Part shown: positions 49,787 to 58,497 of the stretch, one piece after another
How the letters are laid out: each line of letters begins with the position of its first letter
How positions within the stretch are numbered: the first letter of the stretch is position 1
NCBI GenBank assembly: GCA_900541685.1
Contig: UQKM01000012.1
Span: 9,240-73,239, forward strand
Length of the DNA stretch: 64,000 bases
Direction: 5' to 3'
Origin: an uncultured Collinsella sp.
GTDB taxonomy: Bacteria > Actinomycetota > Coriobacteriia > Coriobacteriales > Coriobacteriaceae
Notes under the pieces: generated by a model
Told to the model about the DNA's origin: nothing
Database searches by the model: none
What the model saw: the letters and a program-made list of their open reading frames with translations, nothing else
Made by a program: the position numbers and the translations under genes

Positions 49787-49866
49787 GGGTACTCATTGGG
49801 GACGTACTTAAATGAGTACCCATCGCTCAAGGTGGCACCTGGGGACGTTCCTTATGTGCCGGCACT
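49787..49866. repeat. Two tandem palindromes with GGGGACGT loops
   Basis: GGGTACTCAT (49787-49796) pairs with ATGAGTACCC (49812-49821) around GGGGACGT. Then GGCAC (49834-49838) pairs with GTGCC around another GGGGACGT. They resemble the 48332-48387 repeat. The 284 bases from 49682 to 49965 hold no gene apart from the padR promoter. Confidence 0.7.
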
Positions 49867-49965
49867 TTGGGACACTCCTTGTCAAGGTTTTGTTCCATCG
49901 TGCGGGTTGCTATTTAACGTGCGACAATGCCGTGTGGAAATCGAAATGTCTTCTGGGGGCTATCT

Positions 49966-50643
49966 ATGCTATACGAATTTTGCGCCGAGAACTTTGAGCG
50001 GGTGCCGGCGGCCATCGAGGCCGGTGCAAGGCGTATCGAACTGTGCGACAACCTTGCCGTCGGTGGTACCACGCCCTCGGCCGGCGTTATCAGCACTACG
50101 GTCAGCTATGCTCACGAGCATGACGCGCGAGTGATGTGCATGATTCGCCCGCGTGGCGGTGACTTTCACTACAACCAGGACGAGCTGCGCATGATGGAGA
50201 TGGACTTGGGTCTTGCCGTGAGCGCCGGCGTTGACGGCCTGGTCTTTGGCTGCTGCAAGCCCTGTGCCGGCGGCTGGGCGCTCGACGAGCTCACCCTCGG
50301 CGCCCTCGTGATGGCTACGGGCTGCGCGACCGAGGAGTGCAAGCGCGGGGCCATCGATATCACCTTCCACATGGCCTTTGACCAGCTCTCGCTCGAGGCT
50401 CAGCTCGATGCCATTGACACACTCGCCGACTGCGGCATCACGCGCATCCTGACGCATGGTGGTGCTGCTGGAACGCCGATCGAGGACAACCTGGAGTACC
50501 TGTCGCGTCTTGTCGAGTATGCGGGCGACCGCCTGACCATCCTTCCCGGCGGCGGCATTTCTACGGCCAACCGCGATACCGTGGCGGCGGCATTGAGCGT
50601 CTCCGAGCTCCATGGCACCAAGATCGTGCCGTTGGAGGTATAA
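49966..50643 (+). CDS. cutC: CutC family protein
   Basis: 225 residues. MLYEFCAENFERV, AGARRIELCDNLAVGGTTPS and MCMIRPRGGDFHYNQDEL are the TIM-barrel CutC signature. CutC was linked to copper homeostasis, but its biochemical role is uncertain. The ATG at 49966 has GGGGG 6 bases upstream. Three bases separate it from the next gene, so both are one operon. Confidence 0.92.
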   Translation: MLYEFCAENFERVPAAIEAGARRIELCDNLAVGGTTPSAGVISTTVSYAHEHDARVMCMIRPRGGDFHYNQDELRMMEMDLGLAVSAGVDGLVFGCCKPCAGGWALDELTLGALVMATGCATEECKRGAIDITFHMAFDQLSLEAQLDAIDTLADCGITRILTHGGAAGTPIEDNLEYLSRLVEYAGDRLTILPGGGISTANRDTVAAALSVSELHGTKIVPLEV

Positions 50644-50646
50644 CCC

Positions 50647-51444
50647 GTGGCGCTGGTATTTGACGTTCAGCAGGCGAACGGTAAGCCCGACGATAATCGT
50701 CGCCCTGGCACCGCGTGCCCCTTTTGCGACACGGAGGGGCTCGCCAACATCATCGAGCGCGATGGTGACTGCATCTGGCTCGAGAATAAGTTCAAGACCT
50801 TGCGGGCCACCCGTCAGACCGTATTGATCGAGTCGGCCAATCACGACGCCGACCTGGCGACCTATGAACCGGATGAGCTGCATCATGTGATGCGGTTTGC
50901 CCTGGGCTGTTGGCAGCAGATGATCGATTCCCAACAGTACCTCAGCGTGCTCATGTACAAGAACAAAGGCCCGCTTTCGGGCGGCAGCCTCGTCCATCCT
51001 CACATGCAGATTGTGGGTTTGGAGCAGGAAGACGGCTATGCTTCGCTGACTTCCGCCAATTTCGAAGGCATCAATGTCTGGCGGCAGGGGAGAATCTCGG
51101 TCAACATCTCAACCGAGCCGATCATGGGATTCTTTGAGGTCAACGTCTCGGCTCCACAGGGAATCGCCGCCAGCGACGACGCCTGCGACCAAGCCGAAGC
51201 GGACCTGTTTGCCGATGCGATTCAGGTGGCCCTGCGCTATATCCTGCACGAACACCACGGCGGTCGCGCGGAGTCGTACAACTTGTTCTTCTACCACATG
51301 GACGGCCGGACCATTGCCAAGGCGTTGCCACGTTGGGTGGTATCGCCCTACTTCGTGGGCTATCGTCTGGCCCAGGTTAATGCCGAGACCACGCTCTATA
51401 TCGATGCTGAGCGCCTACGCGCGCATCTGGAAACGCTCGTATAG
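50647..51444 (+). CDS. DUF4931 / GalT-like HIT-superfamily protein
   Basis: 265 residues. CPFCDTEG near residue 24 looks like half of a zinc site, and GGSLVHPHMQIVG near 115 carries the HxHxQ triad of the HIT/GalT fold, so a nucleotidyl-transferase or hydrolase reaction is likely. The substrate is unknown. GTG start at 50647 has GGAGGT 7 bases upstream. It is coupled to cutC and convergent with the SBF carrier gene. Conserved pairing with CutC could hint at a shared substrate. Confidence 0.85.
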   Translation: MALVFDVQQANGKPDDNRRPGTACPFCDTEGLANIIERDGDCIWLENKFKTLRATRQTVLIESANHDADLATYEPDELHHVMRFALGCWQQMIDSQQYLSVLMYKNKGPLSGGSLVHPHMQIVGLEQEDGYASLTSANFEGINVWRQGRISVNISTEPIMGFFEVNVSAPQGIAASDDACDQAEADLFADAIQVALRYILHEHHGGRAESYNLFFYHMDGRTIAKALPRWVVSPYFVGYRLAQVNAETTLYIDAERLRAHLETLV

Positions 51445-51474
51445 CAAGGCGAGCGCCTGCGAAAAGTGTGCTGC

Positions 51475-52473
51475 CTAGCGTGCCATCGCGTCGCGCCCAG
51501 CCTTGACCCGCTTGCGCTGTTTGGCGCGCTCCTCGCCGGTCAGTCGCTCAAAGAGATGTCCGATAACCGAGGCGAGCACCTGCTGAAACAGCGTTCCGCA
51601 CATGACGGGAAACACGACCTCGCCGGGAAAATACTGCGTGGCGATGACGGCGCCCGAAGAGATATTGCGCATGCCGCAGGTAAAGCACATGGTGGTCGTC
51701 TCGCTATACGGCAGGTGCAACGCGCGGGCGACCAGAATGCCGACGACAAAGCCGCTGATGGCGAAGGTCAAAATAAAGAGGGCAACTTCCAGGCGCACCG
51801 CATTCATGTGTAGCACGTACTCGCTCATGGCGGTGGAGTTGGAGGCGATGACACCCATCATCATAAACTTGCAGGCGGGCGAAAGCGCGGGGGAGAGTTT
51901 CTCGTGTCCCCATCCGCGCGTGAACTCGTTGATCACGATGCCGAGCACGGCGGGGATGGCGATCATAAAGGCCATGTTCTGCATCATGCCCGTAACATCG
52001 ATTGCAACGGTGGCACCCAGCAGGAGCTTAAGCGTGAGCGGAATCGTGACGGGCGAGATGACCGAGGACGTCAGGATGATGGTGAGCGCGAGCGGGCCGT
52101 TGCCGCCGAACATACTGATCCACATAAAGGCGGTGACTGCCACGGGTACGCTGTACTCGAGCACGATGCCGCAGACAAGGTTGGGGTTGGAGCCAAAGAA
52201 TAACGATCCCATGGCATAGGCTGCGATAGGGATAAGCACCGCCGAGACGAGTAACGCCAAGACCAGGTGCAGCGGACGGCGGAACACCTCGGTTACCTGG
52301 TGAAAGGTGTTGCTGAGCGCACCCTGAAACGTCATAAAGGCAAACAGGGTGGGAACGATGGGCTTGAGTACGCCAATCTGTTGGGGAAAGAGCACGCCGA
52401 GCGCCACGCAAATCGGAACGATGACCTGCATGTGCCCCGCGAGAAACTTGCCCAGTCCAACCCATTGCTTCAT
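51475..52473 (-). CDS. Bile acid:sodium symporter (SBF) family carrier
   Basis: 332 residues with about nine membrane segments: LFAFMTFQGALSNTFHQV, EYSVPVAVTAFMWISMFGG and FTCGMRNISSGAVIATQYFPGEV, the last being the conserved core with the GMRN sequence of the SBF fold. The family carries bile acids or other organic anions with sodium. In a gut bacterium bile acid uptake is possible but not shown; pantothenate and other anions are alternatives. The basic C-terminus is cytoplasmic. The start at 52473 has AAGGGAG 12 bases upstream, rather far. Confidence 0.82.
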   Translation of the reverse strand: MKQWVGLGKFLAGHMQVIVPICVALGVLFPQQIGVLKPIVPTLFAFMTFQGALSNTFHQVTEVFRRPLHLVLALLVSAVLIPIAAYAMGSLFFGSNPNLVCGIVLEYSVPVAVTAFMWISMFGGNGPLALTIILTSSVISPVTIPLTLKLLLGATVAIDVTGMMQNMAFMIAIPAVLGIVINEFTRGWGHEKLSPALSPACKFMMMGVIASNSTAMSEYVLHMNAVRLEVALFILTFAISGFVVGILVARALHLPYSETTTMCFTCGMRNISSGAVIATQYFPGEVVFPVMCGTLFQQVLASVIGHLFERLTGEERAKQRKRVKAGRDAMAR

Positions 52474-52635
52474 ATGCGCTTGTGACTCCCTTTGCCCGTG
52501 AATCCGTTTTGAATAGATATGCTAGACGCTCGCATGCGTCCGTGCGTCAGAAACGCTCGAATATTTCGAGGCTATTACCGGCATCGTTTACCGAAACCGC
52601 GGCGTGCTGCGGCGATTTGCGTCTGCTCTGCACGG

Positions 52636-52641
52636 TATAAT
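52636..52641 (+). promoter_or_regulatory. -10 box of the recJ-helicase transcript
   Basis: A perfect TATAAT 56 bases before the mini-ORF and 108 bases before the RecJ start. The -35 is poor (ATTTGC-like). Confidence 0.5.
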
Positions 52642-52697
52642 AAATCCGTTCAACAGATCTGCCTGCCGAAGCGGGCATACACAGAGGACTCATCGCT

Positions 52698-52763
52698 ATG
52701 AACCGTGAGAGGTATCGCGGCGACCTGCCCCTATCGGGGGTGGGCGCCTATGTCATCGCTTAA
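52698..52763 (+). CDS. 21-codon upstream ORF overlapping the RecJ start
   Basis: ATG at 52698 has AGAGGA 9 bases upstream. It ends with TAA at 52761-52763, 14 bases inside the RecJ reading frame that begins at 52750. Peptide starts MNRERYRGDLPL. Such an overlap would couple RecJ translation to that of the mini-ORF; the alternative is that it is a chance frame. Confidence 0.35.
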   Translation: MNRERYRGDLPLSGVGAYVIA

Positions 52764-55700
52764 GACGACGCATCGCTGGGCGGTCGCTCGGCAAAACCCC
52801 GAGCTCGAAAAGGAGCTTTCGGCTGGCTTGGGCATACCCGGGCTGGTGGCGCGCATTATGGTCGCGCACGGCATTACATCCATCGAAGAAGGCCAGCTGT
52901 TTTTGACGCCTTCGCTCGATCGCGACTGGGCGGACCCGCTCGTTATTCCGGGCATGGCGGTCGTCGCCGACCGCGTTGAGCGTGCTATTCGCAGCCACGA
53001 GCGCATCGCCGTCTTTGGCGATTTTGACGTCGACGGCATTACGTCGACTTGTCTGTTGACCGAGGCGCTACGTTCGTTTGGCGCCAACGTCACGCCGTTT
53101 ATTCCGCACCGTTTTGACGAGGGCTACGGCCTGTCGCGTGCGGCGCTCGACCGCGTCAACGAGCTCGCTCAACCCAACCTGATTGTGACCGTCGATAACG
53201 GTATTGCTGCCAAGGAAGAGGTTTCCTATCTGGAGAGCCTGGGGATCGATTTGGTGGTCACGGACCATCACGAGCCGTCCGACCAGGTGCCGCAGGGCGT
53301 GCCCCTGACCGACCCCAAGCTCGAGGACGAGGGCCCCTCGCGCGAGCTTGCCGGTGCCGGCGTGGCGCTTAAGCTGGTACAGGTCCTGGGCGAGCGTTTG
53401 GGCAAGCCGTCGTATTGGCGTTCGCTGATAGAGGTCGCGGCGCTGGGCACCGTGTCCGACATGATGCCGCTCACGCCCGAGAATCGCGCACTGGTCGCCG
53501 AGGGCATCCAGCAGATGCGCGTGACGGCCCGCCCCGGTTATATTGCGCTTGCCGCACTTGCCAAGGCCGACCTTTCTACCATTACGGCCGACGGCCTGTC
53601 GTTTTCGCTCATCCCTCGTCTGAATGCTGCCGGCCGCATGGCTGATCCCAAGCTGGCGCTCGACCTGCTGCTTGCCCGCGACCCCATCGAAGCGAGTGCG
53701 CTTGCCGCCGAGCTCGAGGAAATCAATCGCCAACGCCGCGAGATCGAGGCGGAGCTCACACGCGATGCCATGGCAAAGGTCGAGGAGACGTATGACGGCG
53801 GTCGCGCGATCGTCGTGGGTGGCGAGGGCTGGCACGAGGGCGTCAAGGGTATCGTAGCGAGCCGTCTGACCAACCGTTATCACGTGCCGGCGCTGCTGTT
53901 CTCGATCGAAGACGGTATTGCTCGCGGTTCGGGTCGCTCGGTGGGCAAAGTCAACCTGTTCGACGCGGTCGAGCGCTGCTCCGACCTGCTGATTCGTCGC
54001 GGCGGGCATGCGGGTGCGGTGGGCGTGACCATCGAGGCGTCCAAGCTCGACGAGTTCCGTCGTCGCCTTTCCGCCGTGCTGTCCGAGCTTCCCGCCGAGG
54101 ACTTTGAGGACGCCGACGAGGTCGCCGCCACCGTCGACCTTTCCGAGCTGAATATCGAGACCATCGAGCAGATCTCCCGTCTTGAGCCGTTTGGCCAGGG
54201 CAACAAGGTGCCGCTGCTGGCCGCCGAGGGCGTGACAATGTGCGATCGCGCCGTGGTGGGCAAAACCGGCGAGCACATGCGCTTCGTGGCGACCGATGGC
54301 GCCGCGAGTGTGCCGGCCATTATGTTCCGCGTGCCGCAGATCGATAAGCTCATCAATTGCGATAGCGCCGTCGATTTGGTGTTCGAGGCGGTGGCCGAGC
54401 ATTGGCAAGGTCGCGTAAAGCCCAAGCTCATGATCAAGGATGTTCTGGTCCGCGATACCACGCTGCCCAGCGTCGACGATCCGGCATGCGAGCTTCGTCG
54501 TGGCGTGCAGCCGGCGGATTCCGGCCTGCGCCTGGAGTCCCGCAAGCGCCAAACGCTCGCCCAGCTTTCCTATACCGAGCTCACGCGCTCGCTTATCCAT
54601 AGCTTTATCGGCTCGAATCAGCCGCACCGCGCGCAGGTCGAGGCGCTCGATGCCCTGGCCGATCACCAAAGTATTCTGGCCGTTATGGGAACGGGGCGCG
54701 GCAAGTCTCTTATCTTCCACGTGCATGCCGCGCGCGAGGCGGTCCTTCGCGGGCGTGCGAGCATCTTTGTCTATCCGCTGCGCGCGCTCGTTGCCGACCA
54801 GGCCTATCACCTCTCGTCGACGATGGCTGCGCTCGGCATTGGCGTTGGCGTGCTGACCGGCGAGACCGTGGAGGCGGCGCGCGATGACGTGTTTGCCGGC
54901 TTGGCTTCGGGCCGCACCGGCATCGTGCTCACGACGCCTGAGTTCCTGTCCATTCACCGCGACCGCTTTGCGCGTTCGGGGCGCATCGGGTTTGTCGTTA
55001 TCGATGAGGCACATCATGCCGGTCTTGCCAAGGGCGGCGACCGCAGCGCATACCTCGACATGCCCGATATCCTCAAGGCCTTGGGCGATCCGGTCGTTCT
55101 GGCCACGACCGCCACCGCAACGGCTCCGGTCGTGTCGGAGCTTGCCCGCGTGCTGCCGATTACCCGTACGGTGGTCGACGAGACGGTGCGCGAGAACTTG
55201 CAGCTCGAGGATGACCGAGATCTTGCGAGCCGCGAAAACCGCCTGGTGTCAATCGTGGCGACGGGGGAGAAGACCGTCATCTACGTCAACTCGCGTGATC
55301 AGTCCGTGGCGCTTGCCAAGACGCTACGCAAACGCGTTCCCGACTACGCGTCGCATATCGCCTTTTACAACGCGGGCCTTACGCGCACCGACCGCCATCG
55401 CGTAGAGGAGGCGTTTCGAGACGGCAGCCTCAGCTGCATCGTTTCGACATCTGCCTTTGGCGAGGGCGTCAACCTTCCCGATATTCGCCATGTCGTGCTC
55501 TATCACATGCCGTTTGGCGGCATTGAGTTTAACCAGATGAGCGGCCGCGCCGGTCGCGATGGCCAGCCCGCCGTGATCCACCTGCTCTATTCGTCGCGCG
55601 ACGCCCGCATTAACGAGCGCCTACTCGACTGCTATGCGCCCGAGCGCGACGAGCTCGTCACGCTCTATCGCGCGCTGCAAACCATGTGGCGCTCCAACCG

Positions 55701-56037
55701 CGGCAAGACCGGGGACGATTCCTTTAGCGCGAGCGATATCGACATCGCGCAGATGTGCCTTGCCATCGATGCTCGCACGCCGGTCGACGAGCGCTCGGTG
55801 GAGAGTGGCCTGGGAATCTTCGAAGAGCTTGGTTTCTGTCGCGTTTCGGGGTTTGACGACACCCGTCGCATCGCGATGGCCGAAAACCCCGGCCGTGTGC
55901 AATTGAGCAGGTCAATTCGCTATTTGGAGGGCTTGCGTTCGCGCATGGAGTTCTCGGCTTTCCGGAGTTGGGCGCTCGATTCGTGCGCTTCTGATATGCT
56001 AGCCAAAGTTAATCGCCCGATCGTACCGCGGGCCTAG
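52750..56037 (+). CDS. recJ: RecJ exonuclease fused to a RecQ-like superfamily 2 helicase
   Basis: 1095 residues, about twice the usual RecJ. The N-terminal half is a complete RecJ: DFDVDG at 91-96, DHH at 172-174 and the DHHA1 region near 390-420 (RGGHAGAVGVTIEA). It degrades single-stranded DNA 5' to 3'. From about residue 595 begins a helicase: Walker A GTGRGKS with K652, DEAH at 752-755, a TTATAT motif III and SGRAGRDGQPAVIHLLY as motif VI. The RecQ zinc and HRDC domains are not seen. The fusion would combine strand unwinding with degradation in DNA repair. ATG 52750 follows GGGGGTGG by 6 bases. relA/spoT begins 15 bases after the stop. Confidence 0.92.
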   Translation: MSSLKTTHRWAVARQNPELEKELSAGLGIPGLVARIMVAHGITSIEEGQLFLTPSLDRDWADPLVIPGMAVVADRVERAIRSHERIAVFGDFDVDGITSTCLLTEALRSFGANVTPFIPHRFDEGYGLSRAALDRVNELAQPNLIVTVDNGIAAKEEVSYLESLGIDLVVTDHHEPSDQVPQGVPLTDPKLEDEGPSRELAGAGVALKLVQVLGERLGKPSYWRSLIEVAALGTVSDMMPLTPENRALVAEGIQQMRVTARPGYIALAALAKADLSTITADGLSFSLIPRLNAAGRMADPKLALDLLLARDPIEASALAAELEEINRQRREIEAELTRDAMAKVEETYDGGRAIVVGGEGWHEGVKGIVASRLTNRYHVPALLFSIEDGIARGSGRSVGKVNLFDAVERCSDLLIRRGGHAGAVGVTIEASKLDEFRRRLSAVLSELPAEDFEDADEVAATVDLSELNIETIEQISRLEPFGQGNKVPLLAAEGVTMCDRAVVGKTGEHMRFVATDGAASVPAIMFRVPQIDKLINCDSAVDLVFEAVAEHWQGRVKPKLMIKDVLVRDTTLPSVDDPACELRRGVQPADSGLRLESRKRQTLAQLSYTELTRSLIHSFIGSNQPHRAQVEALDALADHQSILAVMGTGRGKSLIFHVHAAREAVLRGRASIFVYPLRALVADQAYHLSSTMAALGIGVGVLTGETVEAARDDVFAGLASGRTGIVLTTPEFLSIHRDRFARSGRIGFVVIDEAHHAGLAKGGDRSAYLDMPDILKALGDPVVLATTATATAPVVSELARVLPITRTVVDETVRENLQLEDDRDLASRENRLVSIVATGEKTVIYVNSRDQSVALAKTLRKRVPDYASHIAFYNAGLTRTDRHRVEEAFRDGSLSCIVSTSAFGEGVNLPDIRHVVLYHMPFGGIEFNQMSGRAGRDGQPAVIHLLYSSRDARINERLLDCYAPERDELVTLYRALQTMWRSNRGKTGDDSFSASDIDIAQMCLAIDARTPVDERSVESGLGIFEELGFCRVSGFDDTRRIAMAENPGRVQLSRSIRYLEGLRSRMEFSAFRSWALDSCASDMLAKVNRPIVPRA

Positions 56038-56052
56038 GGGAAGGGGACCTCG

Positions 56053-58413
56053 ATGGATGCCGCAGCCCGTACCGCCCATGATTCCGCCCTCCAGCCGTTC
56101 TCGGAGATGGAGCACTATAAGCATGCCGATGAGCTGCCGCCCGAGATTATGGCGGACAGCTACGACAAGCTGGAGCGCCTGTGCCTCAAATATATGAATG
56201 AGGACGACTTTTCTAAGGTGGAGCAGGCCTATTGCTTTGCTGCCGAGAAGCACTGCAACCAAAAGCGTCGCTCGGGTGAGATGTACATCAACCATCCCGT
56301 TGAGGTGGCCATCATTTTGGCCGATCTCAAGATGGACTGCGATGTGGTGTGCGCCGCGCTGCTGCACGATACCGTCGAAGATACTGAGACCTCGCTTGCC
56401 GATGTTTCCGGCCTGTTTGGCGATACGGTGGCCGAGCTCGTCGATGGCGTGACCAAGCTCACTAACATCGAAGTCGACAGCATGGACGAGAAACAGGCGC
56501 TCACGCTGCGAAAGATGTTCCTCGCCATGTCCAAGGACATCCGCGTCATCATCGTTAAGCTTGCCGACCGTCTGCACAACATGCGCACCCTTGCAGCCCT
56601 GCGTGAGGACCGTCGCCTGTTTAAGGCCCGCGAGACCATGGACGTGTATGCGCCCCTGGCCGACCGTCTGGGCATGAGCTCCATTAAATGGGAACTCGAG
56701 GACCTGTCCTTCTTCTACCTTGAACCCGACGCCTACCAGCGCATCGCACGCATGGTGGCGGAGTCGCGCGAGGTCCGTGAGCGCTATCTGGCCGAGACCA
56801 TCAAGACACTCACCGACGAGCTCAACCGCATTGGCCTGGAGGACTTCCAGATCAACGGCCGTTCCAAGCACTATTGGTCCATCTACCAAAAGATGAAGCG
56901 CAAAGGCAAGGAATTTTCCGAGATCTACGACCTGGTGGCACTGCGCGTCATCACGCATTCGGTGCGCGATTGCTACTCCACGCTCGGTGCGGTGCATACG
57001 CTGTGGCACCCCATGCCCGGGCGCTTTAAAGACTATATCGCCATGCCCAAGGTCAATAACTACCAGTCGCTCCACACGACGGTTATCGGCCCCACGGCTC
57101 GTCCGCTCGAGATTCAGATTCGTACCTACGAGATGCACGAGCAGGCCGAGTACGGTATTGCCGCCCACTGGCTCTATAAGAAGTCGGGCGGATCGTCTGC
57201 GTCTAAGACCAATGATGCCCAGCGCTTGGACGACCAGATTAACTGGCTCAAACATTCGCTCGATTGGGCTGCGTCTGATGAGATCACCGACGCCAAGGAA
57301 TACCTGCACTCGCTGAAGGTTGACTTGTTTGACCAGGAGATTTTTGTCTTTACGCCCAAGGGCGAGGTCATGGCACTTCGTGCCGGCTCCACGCCGCTCG
57401 ACTTTGCCTATGCCGTTCACACCGAGGTGGGCAACCACTGCGTCGGCGCTAAGATCAACGGTGCGGTGGCCCCGCTCACGCACGAGATCAAGACGGGCGA
57501 CCGTGTCGAGATTTTGACTAACAAGAGTTCCAAACCGTCGCGCGATTGGCTCAAGATCGTCAAGACGCCTTCGGCCAAGTCTAAGATCCGTCGCTACTTT
57601 GCCGCCGCGACTAAGGACGACGACGCTGCCGCCGGTCGCGATATGCTGGCCAAGGATCTGCGTAAGCGTGGCTATGGCATTTCTACGCCGCGTTCGACGC
57701 GTGCGCTCAACGCCGTGGCGGAGCAGTTTAACTTCAAGCAACTCGAGGACCTGTTTGCTGCCGTCGGCGCCGGCAAGGTTGCCGCGCGCGCTGTGGGCAA
57801 TAAGGTCGAGCAAATCTTGGACCCCAAGCCCGAGGAACAGCTCACCAAGGCCGAGGCTATCGCCGAGGTCGTGAAGCAGCCCGCTCGCGGCTCCAACCGC
57901 AAGCCGCAAAAGCGCGGCAAGAGCGCCAGTAACGGCATTATCGTCAAGGGCGAGAGCAACAGCGGCCTGCTGGTCCGTCTGGCTCATTGCTGCAACCCCG
58001 TGACGGGCGACGACATCGTCGGCTTCATCACGCGCGGTCGTGGCGTTTCGGTGCATCGTGCCAACTGCCCCAACGTCAAGGGTCTTATGGAACATCCCGA
58101 GCGCATGATCGATGTGGAGTGGGACGGCGCTGCCGACACCCTCTTCCAGGTCGAGATTGTGGTCGAGTGTCTGGATCGTATGGGCCTGCTCAAGGACGTT
58201 ACCATCGCCATTGGCGATGCGGGCGGCAACATCCTTTCCGCCGCCACCTCGACCAACCGCGAGGGTATTGCAACCCTGCGCTTTATGGTCGAGATCTCGG
58301 ACGCGAGTGGTCTGGATCCGCTGCTGGCCTCCATCAGCAGCGTTGACTCGGTCTACGACGCGCGTCGCCTGATGCCCGGCGAGGGTGGAGCCCAGCTCAA
58401 GCGCCGCGTTTAG
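56053..58413 (+). CDS. Bifunctional (p)ppGpp synthetase/hydrolase of the RelA/SpoT family
   Basis: 786 residues. An intact HD hydrolase domain (HDTVEDT near 113, LADRLHNMRT near 172), a synthetase domain with YDLVALRVIT and NYQSLHTTV, a TGS domain (IFVFTPKGEVMALRAGSTPLDF), a helical/zinc-finger-like region with HCCNPV and a C-terminal ACT domain (VECLDRMGLLKDVTIAIGDAG). With both active sites intact it should make and degrade the alarmone. Start at 56053 has AAGGGGACC upstream. It lies 15 bases after recJ-helicase, so the DNA-repair gene and the stringent-response gene are probably co-transcribed. Confidence 0.95.
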   Translation: MDAAARTAHDSALQPFSEMEHYKHADELPPEIMADSYDKLERLCLKYMNEDDFSKVEQAYCFAAEKHCNQKRRSGEMYINHPVEVAIILADLKMDCDVVCAALLHDTVEDTETSLADVSGLFGDTVAELVDGVTKLTNIEVDSMDEKQALTLRKMFLAMSKDIRVIIVKLADRLHNMRTLAALREDRRLFKARETMDVYAPLADRLGMSSIKWELEDLSFFYLEPDAYQRIARMVAESREVRERYLAETIKTLTDELNRIGLEDFQINGRSKHYWSIYQKMKRKGKEFSEIYDLVALRVITHSVRDCYSTLGAVHTLWHPMPGRFKDYIAMPKVNNYQSLHTTVIGPTARPLEIQIRTYEMHEQAEYGIAAHWLYKKSGGSSASKTNDAQRLDDQINWLKHSLDWAASDEITDAKEYLHSLKVDLFDQEIFVFTPKGEVMALRAGSTPLDFAYAVHTEVGNHCVGAKINGAVAPLTHEIKTGDRVEILTNKSSKPSRDWLKIVKTPSAKSKIRRYFAAATKDDDAAAGRDMLAKDLRKRGYGISTPRSTRALNAVAEQFNFKQLEDLFAAVGAGKVAARAVGNKVEQILDPKPEEQLTKAEAIAEVVKQPARGSNRKPQKRGKSASNGIIVKGESNSGLLVRLAHCCNPVTGDDIVGFITRGRGVSVHRANCPNVKGLMEHPERMIDVEWDGAADTLFQVEIVVECLDRMGLLKDVTIAIGDAGGNILSAATSTNREGIATLRFMVEISDASGLDPLLASISSVDSVYDARRLMPGEGGAQLKRRV

Positions 58414-58497
58414 TGGCGACGAACGTGCCACATTATCGATATTCGCTACACTCGATGCATCATTTGGTGCCTCGAGTTCTATAGAGAGGAGAGGGTC

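Noticed and set aside
53068..55017. A 649-codon open frame on the minus strand
   Set aside because: Antisense to the RecJ-helicase gene, without domain or start signal.
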